From contig NZ_JAERQD010000012.1 in NCBI RefSeq assembly GCF_016735695.1, positions 62,001 to 126,000 on the forward strand: DNA of 64,000 bases. The letters run 5' to 3'. Shown in pieces: positions 26,547-35,924 of this stretch (position 1 is the first letter of the stretch; each line of letters begins with the position of its first letter). A program made the position numbers and the translations under genes. Origin of the DNA: Microvirga zambiensis WSM3693 (GTDB lineage: Bacteria > Pseudomonadota > Alphaproteobacteria > Rhizobiales > Beijerinckiaceae). The notes below the pieces were generated by a model. That model was not told the DNA's origin, made no database searches, and was given only the letters and a program-made list of their open reading frames with translations.

Positions 26547-28069
26547 CAGGCGGCCTCGTCGGTGACGCCGGCCATGAGCAGGCCGAGTTCCTGCTCGTTG
26601 GTCGCGGAAGCCTTGCGCTCGCCGGTGATCTTGCCGCCGCACATGGTGAGAATGCGGTCGGAGAGGTTCATGATCTCGTCGAGTTCCACCGAGACGAGCA
26701 GGATCGCGACGCCCGCATCGCGCAAGGCGATCAGGCGGCGGTGGATGAACTCGATGGCGCCGATATCGACGCCGCGTGTCGGCTGGCCGACGAGCAGCAC
26801 CTTGGGATGGCGCTCGATCTCGCGGGCGAGCACGATCTTCTGCTGATTGCCGCCGGAAAACTTCGACGATTTCAGCCGCGGCGCCGGCGGGCGCACGTCG
26901 TATTGCTCCATCTTCTTCGTGAGATCCGCGATCAGGCGATCATGGTCGAGGATCGGCCCGCGGCCGAGCTGCGGCTCGTCGCTGAAGCCGAGGATCGCGC
27001 TCTCGAACGCGGGAAAGGCCGGCACGAGCCCCATGCGCAGCCGATCCTCCGGCACGTGAAGCAGGCCGAGCTGGCGCATGCGATGCGGGTTGTGCTCGGA
27101 GGACGAAATGTTCCGCCCCTCAACGCGGAGCGAGCCAAGCATGGGCTGGCGCATGCCGGCGATGGCTTCCAACAACTCGCTTTGACCGTTGCCGGCCACA
27201 CCCGCGATGCCGACGATCTCGCCCGCGCGGACATTGAAGGAAGCGTTTGCCACCCGCAGCACGCCGCGCGCATCGACGACGGAGAGGTTGTCGATCTCGA
27301 GCAAAGGCGCGCCGGGAATCTTCTCGGCCTTTTCCACGCGCAGGAGCACGCGCCGCCCCACCATCAGCTCCGCCAGTTCCGGCGGCGAGGTGTCGGCCGT
27401 CTCGAGCGTCGCCACCATCTCGCCGCGGCGCATGACCGAGACGCGATCCGTGATCGCCATGATCTCGCGCAGCTTGTGGGTGATGAGAATGACGGTCTTG
27501 CCCTGCTCTTTGAGCGAGCGGAGCAGCTCGAACAACGCATCGGCTTCCGCCGGCGTGAGCACGGCGGTGGGCTCATCGAGGATCAGGATGTCGGCGCCGC
27601 GATAGAGCGCCTTCAGGATCTCCACGCGCTGCTGCAGGCCGACGGAAAGATCACCGACGGTCGCATCCACGTCGATCTCGAGGCCGTAATCTCTTGCCAG
27701 CCGCGCAAGCTCCGCACGGGCTTTCGCCTCGCCTACGCGCAGCATGGCGCCGCCTTCGGCGCCGAGCATCACGTTGTCGACCACGCTCAGAGGTTCCACC
27801 AGCATGAAGTGCTGATGCACCATGCCGATGCCGGCATTGATGGCGTCGTTGGGTGAGCGAATGGCGATCGGTTGGCCGTTGACCTGGATCTCGCCGGAAT
27901 CGGCTTCGTAGAAGCCGTAGAGGATCGACATGAGGGTCGACTTGCCCGCCCCGTTCTCGCCGACGATGCCGTGGATCGTCCCGCGCTCCACACTTAAGTT
28001 CACGTTCCTGTTGGCGTGAACGGTGCCGAAGCTCTTGTTGATGGCAATGAGTTCAATGGCTGGGGACAT
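26546..28069 (-). CDS. Nucleoside ABC transporter ATPase, two domains (NupO/YufO-like)
   Basis: Tandem-domain ATPase of the importer, 507 residues. Domain 1 has GENGAGKST near residue 38, GLQQRVEILKALYRGADIL near 142 and LILDEPTAVLTP. Domain 2 has the degenerate P-loop GVAGNGQSEL near 285 and SGGNQQKIVLAREI near 400. Its Walker B reads VLLVGQPTRGVD, lacking the catalytic Glu, which is normal for sugar/nucleoside ATPases. Starts at MSPAIEL (28069). A stem-loop at 28148 separates it from the binding-protein gene. Confidence 0.93.
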   Translation of the reverse strand: MSPAIELIAINKSFGTVHANRNVNLSVERGTIHGIVGENGAGKSTLMSILYGFYEADSGEIQVNGQPIAIRSPNDAINAGIGMVHQHFMLVEPLSVVDNVMLGAEGGAMLRVGEAKARAELARLARDYGLEIDVDATVGDLSVGLQQRVEILKALYRGADILILDEPTAVLTPAEADALFELLRSLKEQGKTVILITHKLREIMAITDRVSVMRRGEMVATLETADTSPPELAELMVGRRVLLRVEKAEKIPGAPLLEIDNLSVVDARGVLRVANASFNVRAGEIVGIAGVAGNGQSELLEAIAGMRQPMLGSLRVEGRNISSSEHNPHRMRQLGLLHVPEDRLRMGLVPAFPAFESAILGFSDEPQLGRGPILDHDRLIADLTKKMEQYDVRPPAPRLKSSKFSGGNQQKIVLAREIERHPKVLLVGQPTRGVDIGAIEFIHRRLIALRDAGVAILLVSVELDEIMNLSDRILTMCGGKITGERKASATNEQELGLLMAGVTDEAA

Positions 28070-28147
28070 CGGCCTCAAGCGGTCTGCCGGCAAATACTAA
28101 GACGCCGGATCCTATCGGAAATACAAAGTGCGGTCGAAAATGGATCC

Positions 28148-28175
28148 GGCCGCAGGCCCGCCAAGGCCTGCGGCC
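28148..28175 (-). terminator. Stem-loop after the BMP gene, probable attenuator
   Basis: Perfect 11-bp stem GGCCGCAGGCC/GGCCTGCGGCC with a 6-base loop, 16 bases after the binding-protein stop and before the ATPase. There is no strong T run on the minus strand, so it may stabilise upstream mRNA and reduce, not stop, readthrough. Confidence 0.65.
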
Positions 28176-28190
28176 GGGACGTTCTCTATC

Positions 28191-29195
28191 TTACATCGGG
28201 CACTTGGAATCCGACATGTAGTCGTGAACCTTGATCGTGCCGGACTTGATGTCGGCGGCGGCCTTGTCGGCGGCGGCCTTCATGTCGGGGGTGATCAGCG
28301 ACTTGTTGTTGTCGTCGAGCGCCCAGGCGACGCCGTCTTCCTTGAGGCCAAGAACCTGGAGGCCGGCCTTGAAGGAGCCCTTCTTGGACTGGTCGAACAC
28401 GTTGTAGGTGGCAACGTCGACGCGCTTGACCATGGAAGTCAGCACCTTGCCCGGATGCATGGCGTTCTGGTTCGAGTCGACGCCGATGCCGAGCTTGCCC
28501 GCATCGGCAGCCGCGCGCAGCACGCCGACGCCGGTGCCGCCGGCCGCGTGATAGACCACGTCGGCGCCGCGATCGATCTGGCCCTTGGCGAGCTCGCCGC
28601 CCTTCACCGGGTCGTTCCAGGCAGCGCCGGTGGTGCCGGTCATGTTCTGGAACACCTCGGCGTCCTTCTTGGCGTATTTCACGCCCTGGACGTAGCCGCA
28701 GGCGAACTTGCGGATGAGCGGGATGTCCATGCCACCCACGAAGCCGACCTTGCCGGACTTGGAGGCCTGGGCCGCCAGGAGGCCGACCAGGAACGAGCCC
28801 TCATGCTCCTTGAACACGATGGATTCCACATTCGGCTTCTCGACCACAGCGTCGATGATGGCGAACTGGGTCTTCGGGAACTCCTCGGCGACCTTCTTCA
28901 GCGCGGTCTCCTGGGAGAAGCCCACGGCGACGATCGGCGAGAAGCCGTCACGGGCGAAGCGGCGCAGGGCCTGCTCGCGCTGGGAATCGTTCTGAGGCTC
29001 GAAATCGCGGTATTCGGTGCCGGTGTCCTTCTTGAACTTCTCCGCGCCCATATGGACGCCTTCGTTGAAGGACTTGTCGAACTTGCCGCCGAGATCGTAG
29101 ACGACCGCAGGCTTGAAGGCGGCCTGCTGCGCGAAGGCAGCGGTGGCGGAAATGGCGAGGCCCGCGAGCGCGAGGCCGAACTTGGTGACTGTCAT
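28191..29195 (-). CDS. BMP-family nucleoside-binding periplasmic protein
   Basis: Binding protein of the importer (PnrA/BmpA family), 334 residues. A Sec signal ends near TAAFAQQ; no lipobox Cys is present, so it is a soluble periplasmic protein. Conserved blocks include VYDLGGKFDKSFNEG near residue 32, VAVGFSQETALKKVA near 88 and GKVGFVGGMDIPLIRKFACGY near 146 (key Gly and Asp residues). HAAGGTGVGVLRAA follows near 215. It heads the nucleoside operon, and a minus-strand TTGACA lies at 29279-29284. Confidence 0.9.
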   Translation of the reverse strand: MTVTKFGLALAGLAISATAAFAQQAAFKPAVVYDLGGKFDKSFNEGVHMGAEKFKKDTGTEYRDFEPQNDSQREQALRRFARDGFSPIVAVGFSQETALKKVAEEFPKTQFAIIDAVVEKPNVESIVFKEHEGSFLVGLLAAQASKSGKVGFVGGMDIPLIRKFACGYVQGVKYAKKDAEVFQNMTGTTGAAWNDPVKGGELAKGQIDRGADVVYHAAGGTGVGVLRAAADAGKLGIGVDSNQNAMHPGKVLTSMVKRVDVATYNVFDQSKKGSFKAGLQVLGLKEDGVAWALDDNNKSLITPDMKAAADKAAADIKSGTIKVHDYMSDSKCPM

Positions 29196-29278
29196 CGGCT
29201 TTGTTCCCTGTTAGACGCCGGCTTGCTGCCGGTTGCCCCATGACGATGGCACGGCAAGGGTCACAACGCCAAGGCCTC

Positions 29279-29284
29279 TGTCAA
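29279..29284 (-). promoter_or_regulatory. Candidate -35 box upstream of the BMP gene
   Basis: TTGACA on the minus strand, 84 bases upstream of the binding-protein start and in the divergent gap with the moeB-like gene. The corresponding -10 is poor, so this is tentative. Confidence 0.3.
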
Positions 29285-29371
29285 GGCGGCATGTTATTTC
29301 CTTCAAGGAATGGTTGATAGCTAAACCCTTTTCAGCGCATCGTGGGGAAAAGGATGCTCTAAGGTCATGGC

Positions 29372-30148
29372 ATGCCTCTATCCCCGGACGAAATCGATCG
29401 CTATGCCCGCCACCTCGTTCTGAGGGATGTGGGCGGACCCGGCCAGCAGAAGCTTAAACGCGCTCGCATTCTCGTGATCGGTGCCGGGGGCTTAGGCGCC
29501 CCGCTGATTCAGTATCTCGCGGCCGCGGGCATCGGCACCATCGGCATCGTCGACGACGATACGGTGAGCCTCTCCAACCTGCAGCGGCAGGTGATCCACG
29601 GCACGCCGGATCTCGGCCGCTCGAAGGTGGAGAGCGCAGCCCAGGCGGTCGGGCGCCTCAACCCGCACGTGAGCGTCGAGCCTCACCCCTTTCGCGTGAC
29701 GGATGGGAATGCGCGGGACCTCGTCCGCCGCTACGACCTCGTCGCCGACGGGTCCGACAATTTCGACACCCGCTATGCGGTTTCCGATGCTTGTTTCTTC
29801 GAGAGGAAAACGCTGGTCACGGCGGCGCTCGGACAGTTCGACGGCTCGCTCACCACGATCCGGGCCCATGCGGCCGGCCCGGAGGGACGACCCAACCCGA
29901 CCTACCGCTGCCTCTTCCCCTCCCCGCCTCCGCCAGGCGCGATCCCGACCTGTGCGGAAGCAGGCGTACTTGGCGCGCTCGCGGGCGTCATGGGCAGCCT
30001 GATGGCGATGGAAGCGATCCGCGAGATCGTCGGATTCGGCGAGAGCCTCGTCGGGCGCCTGCTGATGGTGGACGCGCTTTCGATGCGGTTCGACACGGTG
30101 CGGTACGAATGGGACGAGGGGAATCCGTTGAACGGGACACCGCGCTAA
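29372..30148 (+). CDS. moeB: HesA/MoeB/ThiF family adenylyltransferase
   Basis: Activates the C-terminus of a ubiquitin-fold sulfur carrier (MoaD or ThiS) with ATP. The 258-residue protein has the Rossmann loop GAGGLGAPLIQYLAAAGIG near residue 37, then the adenylation residues DDDTVSLSNLQRQ near 62. DGSDNFDTRYAVSDAC follows near 127, and IPTCAEAGVLG near 190 includes the probable catalytic Cys. The paired CxxC zinc motifs of E. coli MoeB are not visible. No MoaD or ThiS gene is adjacent, so the MoeB versus ThiF role is not resolved. Confidence 0.85.
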   Translation: MPLSPDEIDRYARHLVLRDVGGPGQQKLKRARILVIGAGGLGAPLIQYLAAAGIGTIGIVDDDTVSLSNLQRQVIHGTPDLGRSKVESAAQAVGRLNPHVSVEPHPFRVTDGNARDLVRRYDLVADGSDNFDTRYAVSDACFFERKTLVTAALGQFDGSLTTIRAHAAGPEGRPNPTYRCLFPSPPPPGAIPTCAEAGVLGALAGVMGSLMAMEAIREIVGFGESLVGRLLMVDALSMRFDTVRYEWDEGNPLNGTPR

Positions 30149-30149
30149 C

Positions 30150-30352
30150 ACCCTCTCCCCAACCGATATCGGGTGTTCCCGATATCGGCATTCTAAATGC
30201 GCAAGTCGGGAACACCCGACTTGCGATGGGAGAGGGTGACCCTCGCATCAGCGAGGGTCGGGAGAGGGGCTGTGCTCGACGTCGAACGCCCCCTCTCCCG
30301 GCTCACTTCGTTCGCCACCCTCCCCCGCATTCGGGGGAGGGTTGAGCGCGCG
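30150..30352. repeat. Nested palindrome cluster between moeB and pheT
   Basis: Five or more hairpins in about 200 bases. Outer arms ACCCTCTCCC (30150-30159) and GGGAGAGGGT (30228-30237) enclose CCGATATCGG copies at 30163-30172 and 30179-30188, GCATT/AATGC (30188-30200), and GCAAGTCGGG/CCCGACTTGC (30201-30224). Next come GACCCTCGC/GCGAGGGTC (30238-30259), a CGGGAGAGGGGC arm, and ACCCTCCCCC/GGGGGAGGGT. Genes on both sides converge here, so it may also terminate transcription. Confidence 0.8.
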
Positions 30353-32764
30353 CTACCCCCGCAACACCGCGCCGGTCTTCTTCGACACCTCGCCAACGAT
30401 CTTGGCGGACACCGCCTCGATCTCCGTGTCGGTGAGCGTCTTTTCCGTCGGCTGCAGGGTAACGGCGATGGCGACGGACTTCTTGTCCGGGTCGATGCCC
30501 GTGCCCTCGTAGATGTCGAACACGTCGACGCCGACGATGAGCTGGCGCTCGGCACCCTGCGCCGCCTTCACGATGTCGCCTGCCGCGACGTTGCGGCCGA
30601 CCACGAAGGCGAAGTCGCGGGTGAGCGGCTGGAAGTCGGGCAGGTTCAGCTTCGGCTTCATCTTGGTCGGCTTCGCCTTGGGCGGCGGCAGCGCGTCGAG
30701 ATTGAGCTCGAAGGCCACCAGCGGACCCTTCAGGTCGAGCGCCTTCAGGATCTTCGGATGCACCTCGCCGAAGGCGCCGACCACGTTCTTCGGCCCGAAC
30801 TGCAGCGTGCCCGAGCGGCCGGGATGGAACCAGGCCGGGCCGCCGGCGACGATCTGGAGGCCGCCGGCGGGTATGCCGAGCGTCGCCAGCATGGCCAGCA
30901 CGTCTGCCTTGGCGTCGAAGGCATCGACGCTCTTGGCCCCGCCGGCCCAGTGGCGGCCGACGCCCTCAGGCCTAGCCGTGCCGCGGCGGACGGCGGCAGC
31001 CTTGATCGACTGGCCTTCCGGTTGATCCGAGGCGAAGGTCTGCCCCACCTCGAACAGGGCGACGTCACCGAGCCCGCGATCCGCATTGCGCTGGGCCGCC
31101 TTCAGCAGGCCCGGCAGCAGGCTCGGGCGCATGTCGGAAAGCTCCGCCGCAATCGGATTGGCGAGCGCCAGACGGCCATCGCCGCCGCCGAAGAGCTCCG
31201 CCTCGTCCTTCGAGATGAACGACCAGGTGACGGCCTCCACCAGCCCGCGCACGGCGAGCGAGCGGCGCGCCAGGCGCGTGCGCTTCTGGATCAGGGTGAG
31301 GATGGGCTTGGCCACCGCATCTTCGAGGCGCGGCATCGGCTTCGGCAGGATGCGGTCGACGCCGGCGATTCGGATGACCTCCTCGACGAGATCGGCCTTG
31401 CCCTCGATGTCCGGACGCCAGGACGGCGCGGTGACGCTGACGCGCTCGCCGGAGCCCTGAACCTGGAAGCCGAGCTTCTTCAGGATGCCCTCGGATTCGG
31501 CAGGCTGCACGTCGAGGCCCGAGAGGCGCGGAACCTCGCTCCACGGGAAATCGATCACGAGCCTGCTTTGCGGAATCTCCCCGGCCAGCGTGGCCTCGCT
31601 CGCCTCGCCGCCGCACAGGTCGATCACCAGCTTGGTGGCCATGTCGAGGCCCGGCATCGTGAACGCCGGATCGACGCCGCGCTCGAAGCGGTAGCGCGCA
31701 TCGGTGATGATACCGAGCTTGCGGCCGGTCTGCGCGATGTTGAGCGGGTCCCAAAGCGCCGATTCGATCAGCACGTCGGTTGTATTCTCGTCGCAGCCGG
31801 AATGCTCGCCGCCCATGATGCCGCCGATGGATTCGACGCCGCTCTCGTCCGCGATCACCACGATGCTCGGATCGAGCTTATAGGTGCGGGTGTCGAGCGC
31901 GAGCACCTCCTCGCCCTCCTTCGCCCGACGCACGGTGAGGTTGCCCTTCACCTTCTTCGCATCGAAGACATGGAGCGGACGGCCGCGATCGAACGTCATG
32001 TAGTTGGTAATGTCGACGAGCGCATTGATCGGGCGCAGGCCGATGCCGAGCAGGCGGCGCTGCATCCATTCAGGCGATGGGCCGTTCTTCACGCCGCGCA
32101 CGAGACGGAGCGCGAAGGCGGGGCAGAGTTTTTGGTCCTCGATCGTCACCGAGACGGGGCACGCGCCCTTCGCCGCAACGGCGGGAACGGCGTCGCCCTT
32201 GAGCGTGCCGAGGCCGGCTGCCGCGAGATCGCGGGCGATGCCGTGGATCGACGTGCAGTCGGGACGGTTCGGCGTCAGGTTGATCTCGATCACCGGATCG
32301 TCGAGGCCGGCATAGGTCGCATAAGGCACGCCCACCGGCGCATCGGCGGGAAGGTCGATGATGCCGTCGTGATCGTCGGAGATTTCCAGCTCCGAGCCCG
32401 AGCACAGCATGCCCGCGCTCTCGACGCCGCGGATGGTGCCGACGCCGAGCGTGATGTTCTTGCCCGGGATGTAGGTGCCGGGCGGCGCGAACACGCTCTT
32501 CATGCCGGTGCGCGCATTGGGAGCGCCGCAGACCACCTGGATCGGCGAGCCGTTGCCCGTATCGACCATGCATACGCGCAGGCGATCGGCATTGGGGTGC
32601 TGCTCGGCCGAGATCACATAGGCGACCGTGTAGGGCGCCAGAGTCTTCGTCTTGTCCTCGACCCCTTCGACCTCGAGGCCGATGCGGGTGAGCGTCTCGA
32701 CGATCTCGTCGAGGGAGGCCGAAGTATCGATGTGATCCTTGAGCCAGGAGAGGGTGAATTTCAT
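30353..32764 (-). CDS. pheT: Phenylalanyl-tRNA synthetase beta subunit
   Basis: Charges tRNA-Phe together with PheS. The 803-residue protein starts [13 protein letters not shown]. An EMAP-like tRNA-binding domain (about residues 40-150) contains [12 protein letters not shown], followed by B3/B4 editing and B5 domains. The catalytic-like core includes [19 protein letters not shown] near 525 (key Asn, Arg). The C-terminal ferredoxin-like anticodon-binding domain includes [10 protein letters not shown] near 715. The ATG overlaps by ATGA the stop of a DUF559 gene that separates it from pheS. Confidence 0.95.
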   Translation of the reverse strand: MKFTLSWLKDHIDTSASLDEIVETLTRIGLEVEGVEDKTKTLAPYTVAYVISAEQHPNADRLRVCMVDTGNGSPIQVVCGAPNARTGMKSVFAPPGTYIPGKNITLGVGTIRGVESAGMLCSGSELEISDDHDGIIDLPADAPVGVPYATYAGLDDPVIEINLTPNRPDCTSIHGIARDLAAAGLGTLKGDAVPAVAAKGACPVSVTIEDQKLCPAFALRLVRGVKNGPSPEWMQRRLLGIGLRPINALVDITNYMTFDRGRPLHVFDAKKVKGNLTVRRAKEGEEVLALDTRTYKLDPSIVVIADESGVESIGGIMGGEHSGCDENTTDVLIESALWDPLNIAQTGRKLGIITDARYRFERGVDPAFTMPGLDMATKLVIDLCGGEASEATLAGEIPQSRLVIDFPWSEVPRLSGLDVQPAESEGILKKLGFQVQGSGERVSVTAPSWRPDIEGKADLVEEVIRIAGVDRILPKPMPRLEDAVAKPILTLIQKRTRLARRSLAVRGLVEAVTWSFISKDEAELFGGGDGRLALANPIAAELSDMRPSLLPGLLKAAQRNADRGLGDVALFEVGQTFASDQPEGQSIKAAAVRRGTARPEGVGRHWAGGAKSVDAFDAKADVLAMLATLGIPAGGLQIVAGGPAWFHPGRSGTLQFGPKNVVGAFGEVHPKILKALDLKGPLVAFELNLDALPPPKAKPTKMKPKLNLPDFQPLTRDFAFVVGRNVAAGDIVKAAQGAERQLIVGVDVFDIYEGTGIDPDKKSVAIAVTLQPTEKTLTDTEIEAVSAKIVGEVSKKTGAVLRG

Positions 32765-33099
32765 AGTGTATCTCCTGCAATGGGCAGGTTGGATGAAAGG
32801 GTTGCGAAGATCGTATCGAGGACGCTGTCGAGACTGCTCAGAACTTCGTGGTTCCAGAAGCGGAGGACTCGATAGCCCTGCGCCTCGAACCACGCATCTC
32901 TTGCACGGTCGCGTTCGATATGCCGGTCGAAACCATGCTGAGAGCCATCGACCTCGAACACGGTTTTCGCAGCGTGGCAGACGAAGTCCGCCACATAAGG
33001 CCCCATGGGAACTTGGCGGCGGATGTGCAGTCCCTGGAAACGGTGAGCCTTGAGAGCATACCAGAGCTTTCGCTCGGCAGGCGTCATCTCACGGCGCAT
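32761..33099 (-). CDS. DUF559 (Vsr-like endonuclease fold) protein inside the pheS-pheT operon
   Basis: A 112-residue protein with the DUF559 hallmarks: [20 protein letters not shown] at the N-terminus, [19 protein letters not shown], then FEVDGSQHG and [20 protein letters not shown]. The DUF559 fold is related to the very-short-patch-repair/restriction endonuclease superfamily; the D and E/D-x-D positions in VADF and FEVDG are the expected metal site. The frame is open far upstream, through repeat DNA and an antisense part of pheS, but M 33099 starts the conserved region. Its stop overlaps the pheT start. It sits next to the two-armed palindrome at 33153-33273. Function of the family is unknown. 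Confidence 0.8.
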   Translation of the reverse strand: MRREMTPAERKLWYALKAHRFQGLHIRRQVPMGPYVADFVCHAAKTVFEVDGSQHGFDRHIERDRARDAWFEAQGYRVLRFWNHEVLSSLDSVLDTIFATLSSNLPIAGDTL

Positions 33100-33152
33100 T
33101 CGTTTGGCCTGGGACCGTTGGCGAGGTGTTAAGTGAGCATGCGCAGGCTCAT

Positions 33153-33273
33153 CCCCTCCCCCCTTGTGGGGGAGGGCTAGGGAGGGGGGTACGGCGCCAT
33201 CCGGTTGATCGGCATTCCCGGTCGAACCGTTGCTACCCCCCTCTCCAACTCTCCCCCACAAGGGGGGAGAGGG
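33153..33273. repeat. Two-armed CT/GA-rich composite palindrome (family E)
   Basis: Arm 1 (33153-33190) reads CCCCTCCCCCCTTGTGGGGG onward; arm 2 (33235-33273) contains CTCTCCCCCACAAGGGGGGA. The 44-base centre is not shared. The same two arms occur at 52547-52656 in reverse orientation. It lies just upstream of the DUF559 gene. Confidence 0.8.
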
Positions 33274-33296
33274 ATTGATGGGCTCGCGCACAATCA

Positions 33297-34379
33297 TCAG
33301 GACGTCAAACCGCTCACAAGGCTTGGAATGTCGAGCGGGCGGAAGCCGTAATGGTTCAGCCAGCGCACATCGGCCTCGAAGAAGGGGCGCAGGTCCGGCA
33401 TGCCGTATTTGAGCATGGCGATGCGGTCGATGCCCATGCCCCAGGCAAAGCCCTGATACTCGTCCGGGTCGAGCCCGCAATTGCGCAGCACGTTCGGATG
33501 GACCATGCCGCAGCCGAGGATCTCGAGCCAGTCCGTGCCCTCGCCGAAGCGGATCTCGCCGCCCTTGCGCGAGCACTGGATGTCGACCTCGGCGGAGGGC
33601 TCGGTGAAGGGGAAGAAGGACGGGCGGAAGCGCATCTTCACCTGCTCGACCTCGAAGAAGGCCTTGCAGAACTCCTCCAGCACCCACTTCATGTGCGCGA
33701 TGTTGGCCTGCTTGTCGATGACGAGGCCTTCGACCTGATGAAACATCGGCGTGTGCGTCTGGTCCGAGTCGTGCCTGTAGGTGCGTCCCGGGATGATGAC
33801 CCGGATCGGCGGCGCCTTGGTGGTCATCGTGCGGATCTGCACCGGCGAGGTATGCGTGCGCAGCACCTTGCGCTCGCCCTTCTCGTCGGGGCGAAGGAAG
33901 AAGGTGTCGTGCATCTCGCGGGCCGGGTGACCCTCGGGGAAGTTGAGCGCCGTGAAGTTGAGGTAGTCGGTCTCGATATCCGGCCCCTCGGCCACGGAGA
34001 AGCCCATATCGGCGAAGATCGCCGTGAGTTCCTCGATCACCTGGCTGATCGGATGGAGCCGGCCGCGGCTCTCCGGCGCCTCCGGCACGGGCAGCGTCAC
34101 GTCGATGCGCTCGGCGGAGAGACGCGCGTCGAGGGCGGCTTCCGCCAACGTTTCCTTCTTGGCCATGATCGCGCCCTGCACCTTGTCGCGCAGGCCGTTG
34201 ATGAGGGGGCCGCGTTCCTTGCGCTCCTCCGGCGTCATGGCGCCGAGCGTCTTCAGGAGGTCGGAGACGGAGCCCTTCTTGCCGAGCGCCGAGACGCGCA
34301 CGGTTTCCAGAGCCGCTTCGTCACCGGCGGCTTCGACCTGGGAAAGCAGGTCATGTTCGAGTTGATTGAGATCGGTCAT
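33297..34379 (-). CDS. pheS: Phenylalanyl-tRNA synthetase alpha subunit
   Basis: Catalytic subunit of PheRS, 360 residues. After an N-terminal coiled coil (about 1-85) come class II motif 1 around [19 protein letters not shown], motif 2 in [21 protein letters not shown] near 205 (key Arg, His, Glu) and motif 3 in [13 protein letters not shown] near 315. The start is the ATG at 34379. The distance to pheT (532 bases) is far larger than the usual few bases because a DUF559 gene and repeats lie between. Confidence 0.95.
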   Translation of the reverse strand: MTDLNQLEHDLLSQVEAAGDEAALETVRVSALGKKGSVSDLLKTLGAMTPEERKERGPLINGLRDKVQGAIMAKKETLAEAALDARLSAERIDVTLPVPEAPESRGRLHPISQVIEELTAIFADMGFSVAEGPDIETDYLNFTALNFPEGHPAREMHDTFFLRPDEKGERKVLRTHTSPVQIRTMTTKAPPIRVIIPGRTYRHDSDQTHTPMFHQVEGLVIDKQANIAHMKWVLEEFCKAFFEVEQVKMRFRPSFFPFTEPSAEVDIQCSRKGGEIRFGEGTDWLEILGCGMVHPNVLRNCGLDPDEYQGFAWGMGIDRIAMLKYGMPDLRPFFEADVRWLNHYGFRPLDIPSLVSGLTS

Positions 34380-34526
34380 CGGTCCCTGGCCAGATACAAA
34401 CGCCAAATGCAGGCGCTTTGAGTGAGGCGCGGCGCGGGAACCGTCAAGTCTTCCGAGCCGCGAAATGGCAACCGACAGCGCATTTAGGCCGTCAGCGCGA
34501 AAGGTCTCGGAGAAGGGGGAGTAAGG

Positions 34527-34553
34527 CGGTGCGGCTGAAAACCAGCCGCACCG
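34527..34553 (-). terminator. Stem-loop after rplT
   Basis: Perfect 11-bp stem CGGTGCGGCTG/CAGCCGCACCG with a 5-base loop, 17 bases after the rplT stop on the minus strand. There is no T run, so terminator strength is uncertain. It separates ribosomal-protein genes from pheS. Confidence 0.6.
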
Positions 34554-34569
34554 AAGCTAGTCTATCCGA

Positions 34570-34938
34570 TCAGGCAGCCTGCTGCGGCAGGGAGGCCTTG
34601 GCGCGCTCCACATAAGCGGCGAAGGCCGCCGGCTCGTGGATGGCCATCTCGGACAGGACCTTGCGATCGACCTCGATCCCAGCCTTGCCGAGACCGTCGA
34701 TAAATCGGGAATAGGTCAGGCCGTGCTCGCGGACAGCGGCGTTGAGGCGCTGGATCCAGAGAGCGCGGAAGGTGCGCTTCTTGTTCTTACGGTCGCGATA
34801 AGCATACTGCATGCTCTTCTCGACCGCCTGCTTGGCGATGCGGATGGTGCTCTTGCGGCGGCCGTAGAAACCCTTGGCGGCCTTCAGAACCTTCTTGTGC
34901 TTGGCGTGGGCGGTAACGCCCCGTTTGACGCGGGCCAT
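34570..34938 (-). CDS. rplT: 50S ribosomal protein L20
   Basis: Assembly protein of the large subunit, 122 residues. Typical blocks are [19 protein letters not shown] at the N-terminus, [19 protein letters not shown], then [20 protein letters not shown] (key basic residues) and [10 protein letters not shown]. It lies 42 bases after rpmI. Confidence 0.97.
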   Translation of the reverse strand: MARVKRGVTAHAKHKKVLKAAKGFYGRRKSTIRIAKQAVEKSMQYAYRDRKNKKRTFRALWIQRLNAAVREHGLTYSRFIDGLGKAGIEVDRKVLSEMAIHEPAAFAAYVERAKASLPQQAA

Positions 34939-34980
34939 GGAAAAACTCCTTCAAAATCCGGGATGTAGGGAAGAACCGCC

Positions 34981-35181
34981 TTAGCCGTTGGGCAGGAAGA
35001 ACTTCTTCACGTTGTACGCATCGCCCTCGAAGAGGGTCGTCGTGCCGCGCAGGTTGCGGATCTGCTTGTTGGTCCGCTTGATCATCCCGTGGCGCTTGCC
35101 GGCCTGGGCGTAAACGACCTTGCCGGTGCCAGTGATCTTGAAGCGCTTTTTCGCGCCAGACTTCGTCTTCAGCTTGGGCAT
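34981..35181 (-). CDS. rpmI: 50S ribosomal protein L35
   Basis: 66-residue basic protein [20 protein letters not shown], the standard L35 N-terminus, with [20 protein letters not shown] in the middle. It is downstream of infC after a 200-base gap that holds a terminator-like hairpin (35252-35291). Confidence 0.97.
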   Translation of the reverse strand: MPKLKTKSGAKKRFKITGTGKVVYAQAGKRHGMIKRTNKQIRNLRGTTTLFEGDAYNVKKFFLPNG

Positions 35182-35251
35182 TTGGCTCTCCTTTGGTCAG
35201 GCCTCGGAGGCAGCGTGAGCCGCACCTTGGCCTTTTCATTGCTGCATGAGC

Positions 35252-35291
35252 AAAACGAACCGCCACGGCAGCCCTAACAGCCGGGCGGTTC
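35252..35291 (-). terminator. Hairpin with T run between infC and rpmI
   Basis: On the minus strand GAACCGCC pairs with GGCGGTTC (35257-35264 with 35284-35291), with an inner CGGC/GCCG extension, then G and TTTT (35252-35255). Two smaller GC-rich hairpins lie between it and infC. It can end the infC message or attenuate rpmI-rplT. Confidence 0.75.
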
Positions 35292-35381
35292 AATGAAGGG
35301 CGGCTTATGACAGAAGGCCGCCGAAAAGGCAATGGCCGCCGGTTTCCCAGCGGCCATGAATTTCACTGTCGGCGGAGCCGC

Positions 35382-35924
35382 TTACCGCGGCGCCAGGACC
35401 ATGACGACCTGGCGGCCTTCGAAGTTCGGCTCCATCTCGACCTTGGCGAGATCGCCCACATCGGCCTTGACCCGGTCCAGGACCTTCAGGCCCAGGGACT
35501 GGTGCGCCATTTCGCGGCCACGGAAGCGCAGGGTGATCTTCACCTTGTTGCCTTCCTCGAAGAAGCCCTTCATCGCCTTCATCTTGACCTCGTAATCGTG
35601 GTCATCGATGCCGGGACGCAGCTTGATTTCCTTGACCTCGACCGTCTTCTGCTTCTTGCGCGCCTCGGCGGCCTTCTTCTGCTCGAGGAAGCGGAATTTG
35701 CCGTAGTCGAGGATCTTGCAGACGGGAGGGGTTGCGTTCGGCGAGATCTCCACGAGATCGAGGCCGGCCTCTTCGGCAACCTTCAGGGCATCGAAGAAGG
35801 GCATCACGCCCCGGTTCTGCCCTGCATCGTCGATCAGCTGCACTTCGCGAACACCGCGAATGTCTCGGTTGGCGCGCGGTCCGTCCTTCTGCGGCACCGG
35901 CATGGCTCTCATTGGTCTGCGAAT
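35382..35924 (-). CDS. infC: Translation initiation factor IF-3 with AUU start
   Basis: 180 residues. N-domain [19 protein letters not shown], linker rich in Lys/Glu around residues 80-95, and C-domain [15 protein letters not shown] and [13 protein letters not shown] are all typical. The start is placed at ATT 35924: AGGAG (35934-35938) lies nine bases upstream of it, whereas the in-frame ATG at 35912 is 21 bases from that site. AUU initiation lets IF-3 repress its own translation, as in E. coli infC. It heads infC-rpmI-rplT. Confidence 0.93.
   Translation of the reverse strand: MRRPMRAMPVPQKDGPRANRDIRGVREVQLIDDAGQNRGVMPFFDALKVAEEAGLDLVEISPNATPPVCKILDYGKFRFLEQKKAAEARKKQKTVEVKEIKLRPGIDDHDYEVKMKAMKGFFEEGNKVKITLRFRGREMAHQSLGLKVLDRVKADVGDLAKVEMEPNFEGRQVVMVLAPR

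Noticed and set aside
30197-32875. 892-codon open frame on the plus strand opposite pheT
   Set aside because: Antisense shadow of pheT caused by high GC; the Arg/His/Ala-rich product has no recognisable domain, while the minus strand encodes a full PheT.
33100-33687. Long N-terminal extension of the DUF559 frame
   Set aside because: It runs through the palindrome and antisense to pheS; DUF559 proteins are about 110-130 residues, matching the start at 33099.
34380-34569. T-box or phenylalanine attenuator upstream of pheS
   Set aside because: No T-box motif and no Phe-rich leader peptide; only a GC-rich stem-loop after rplT was found.
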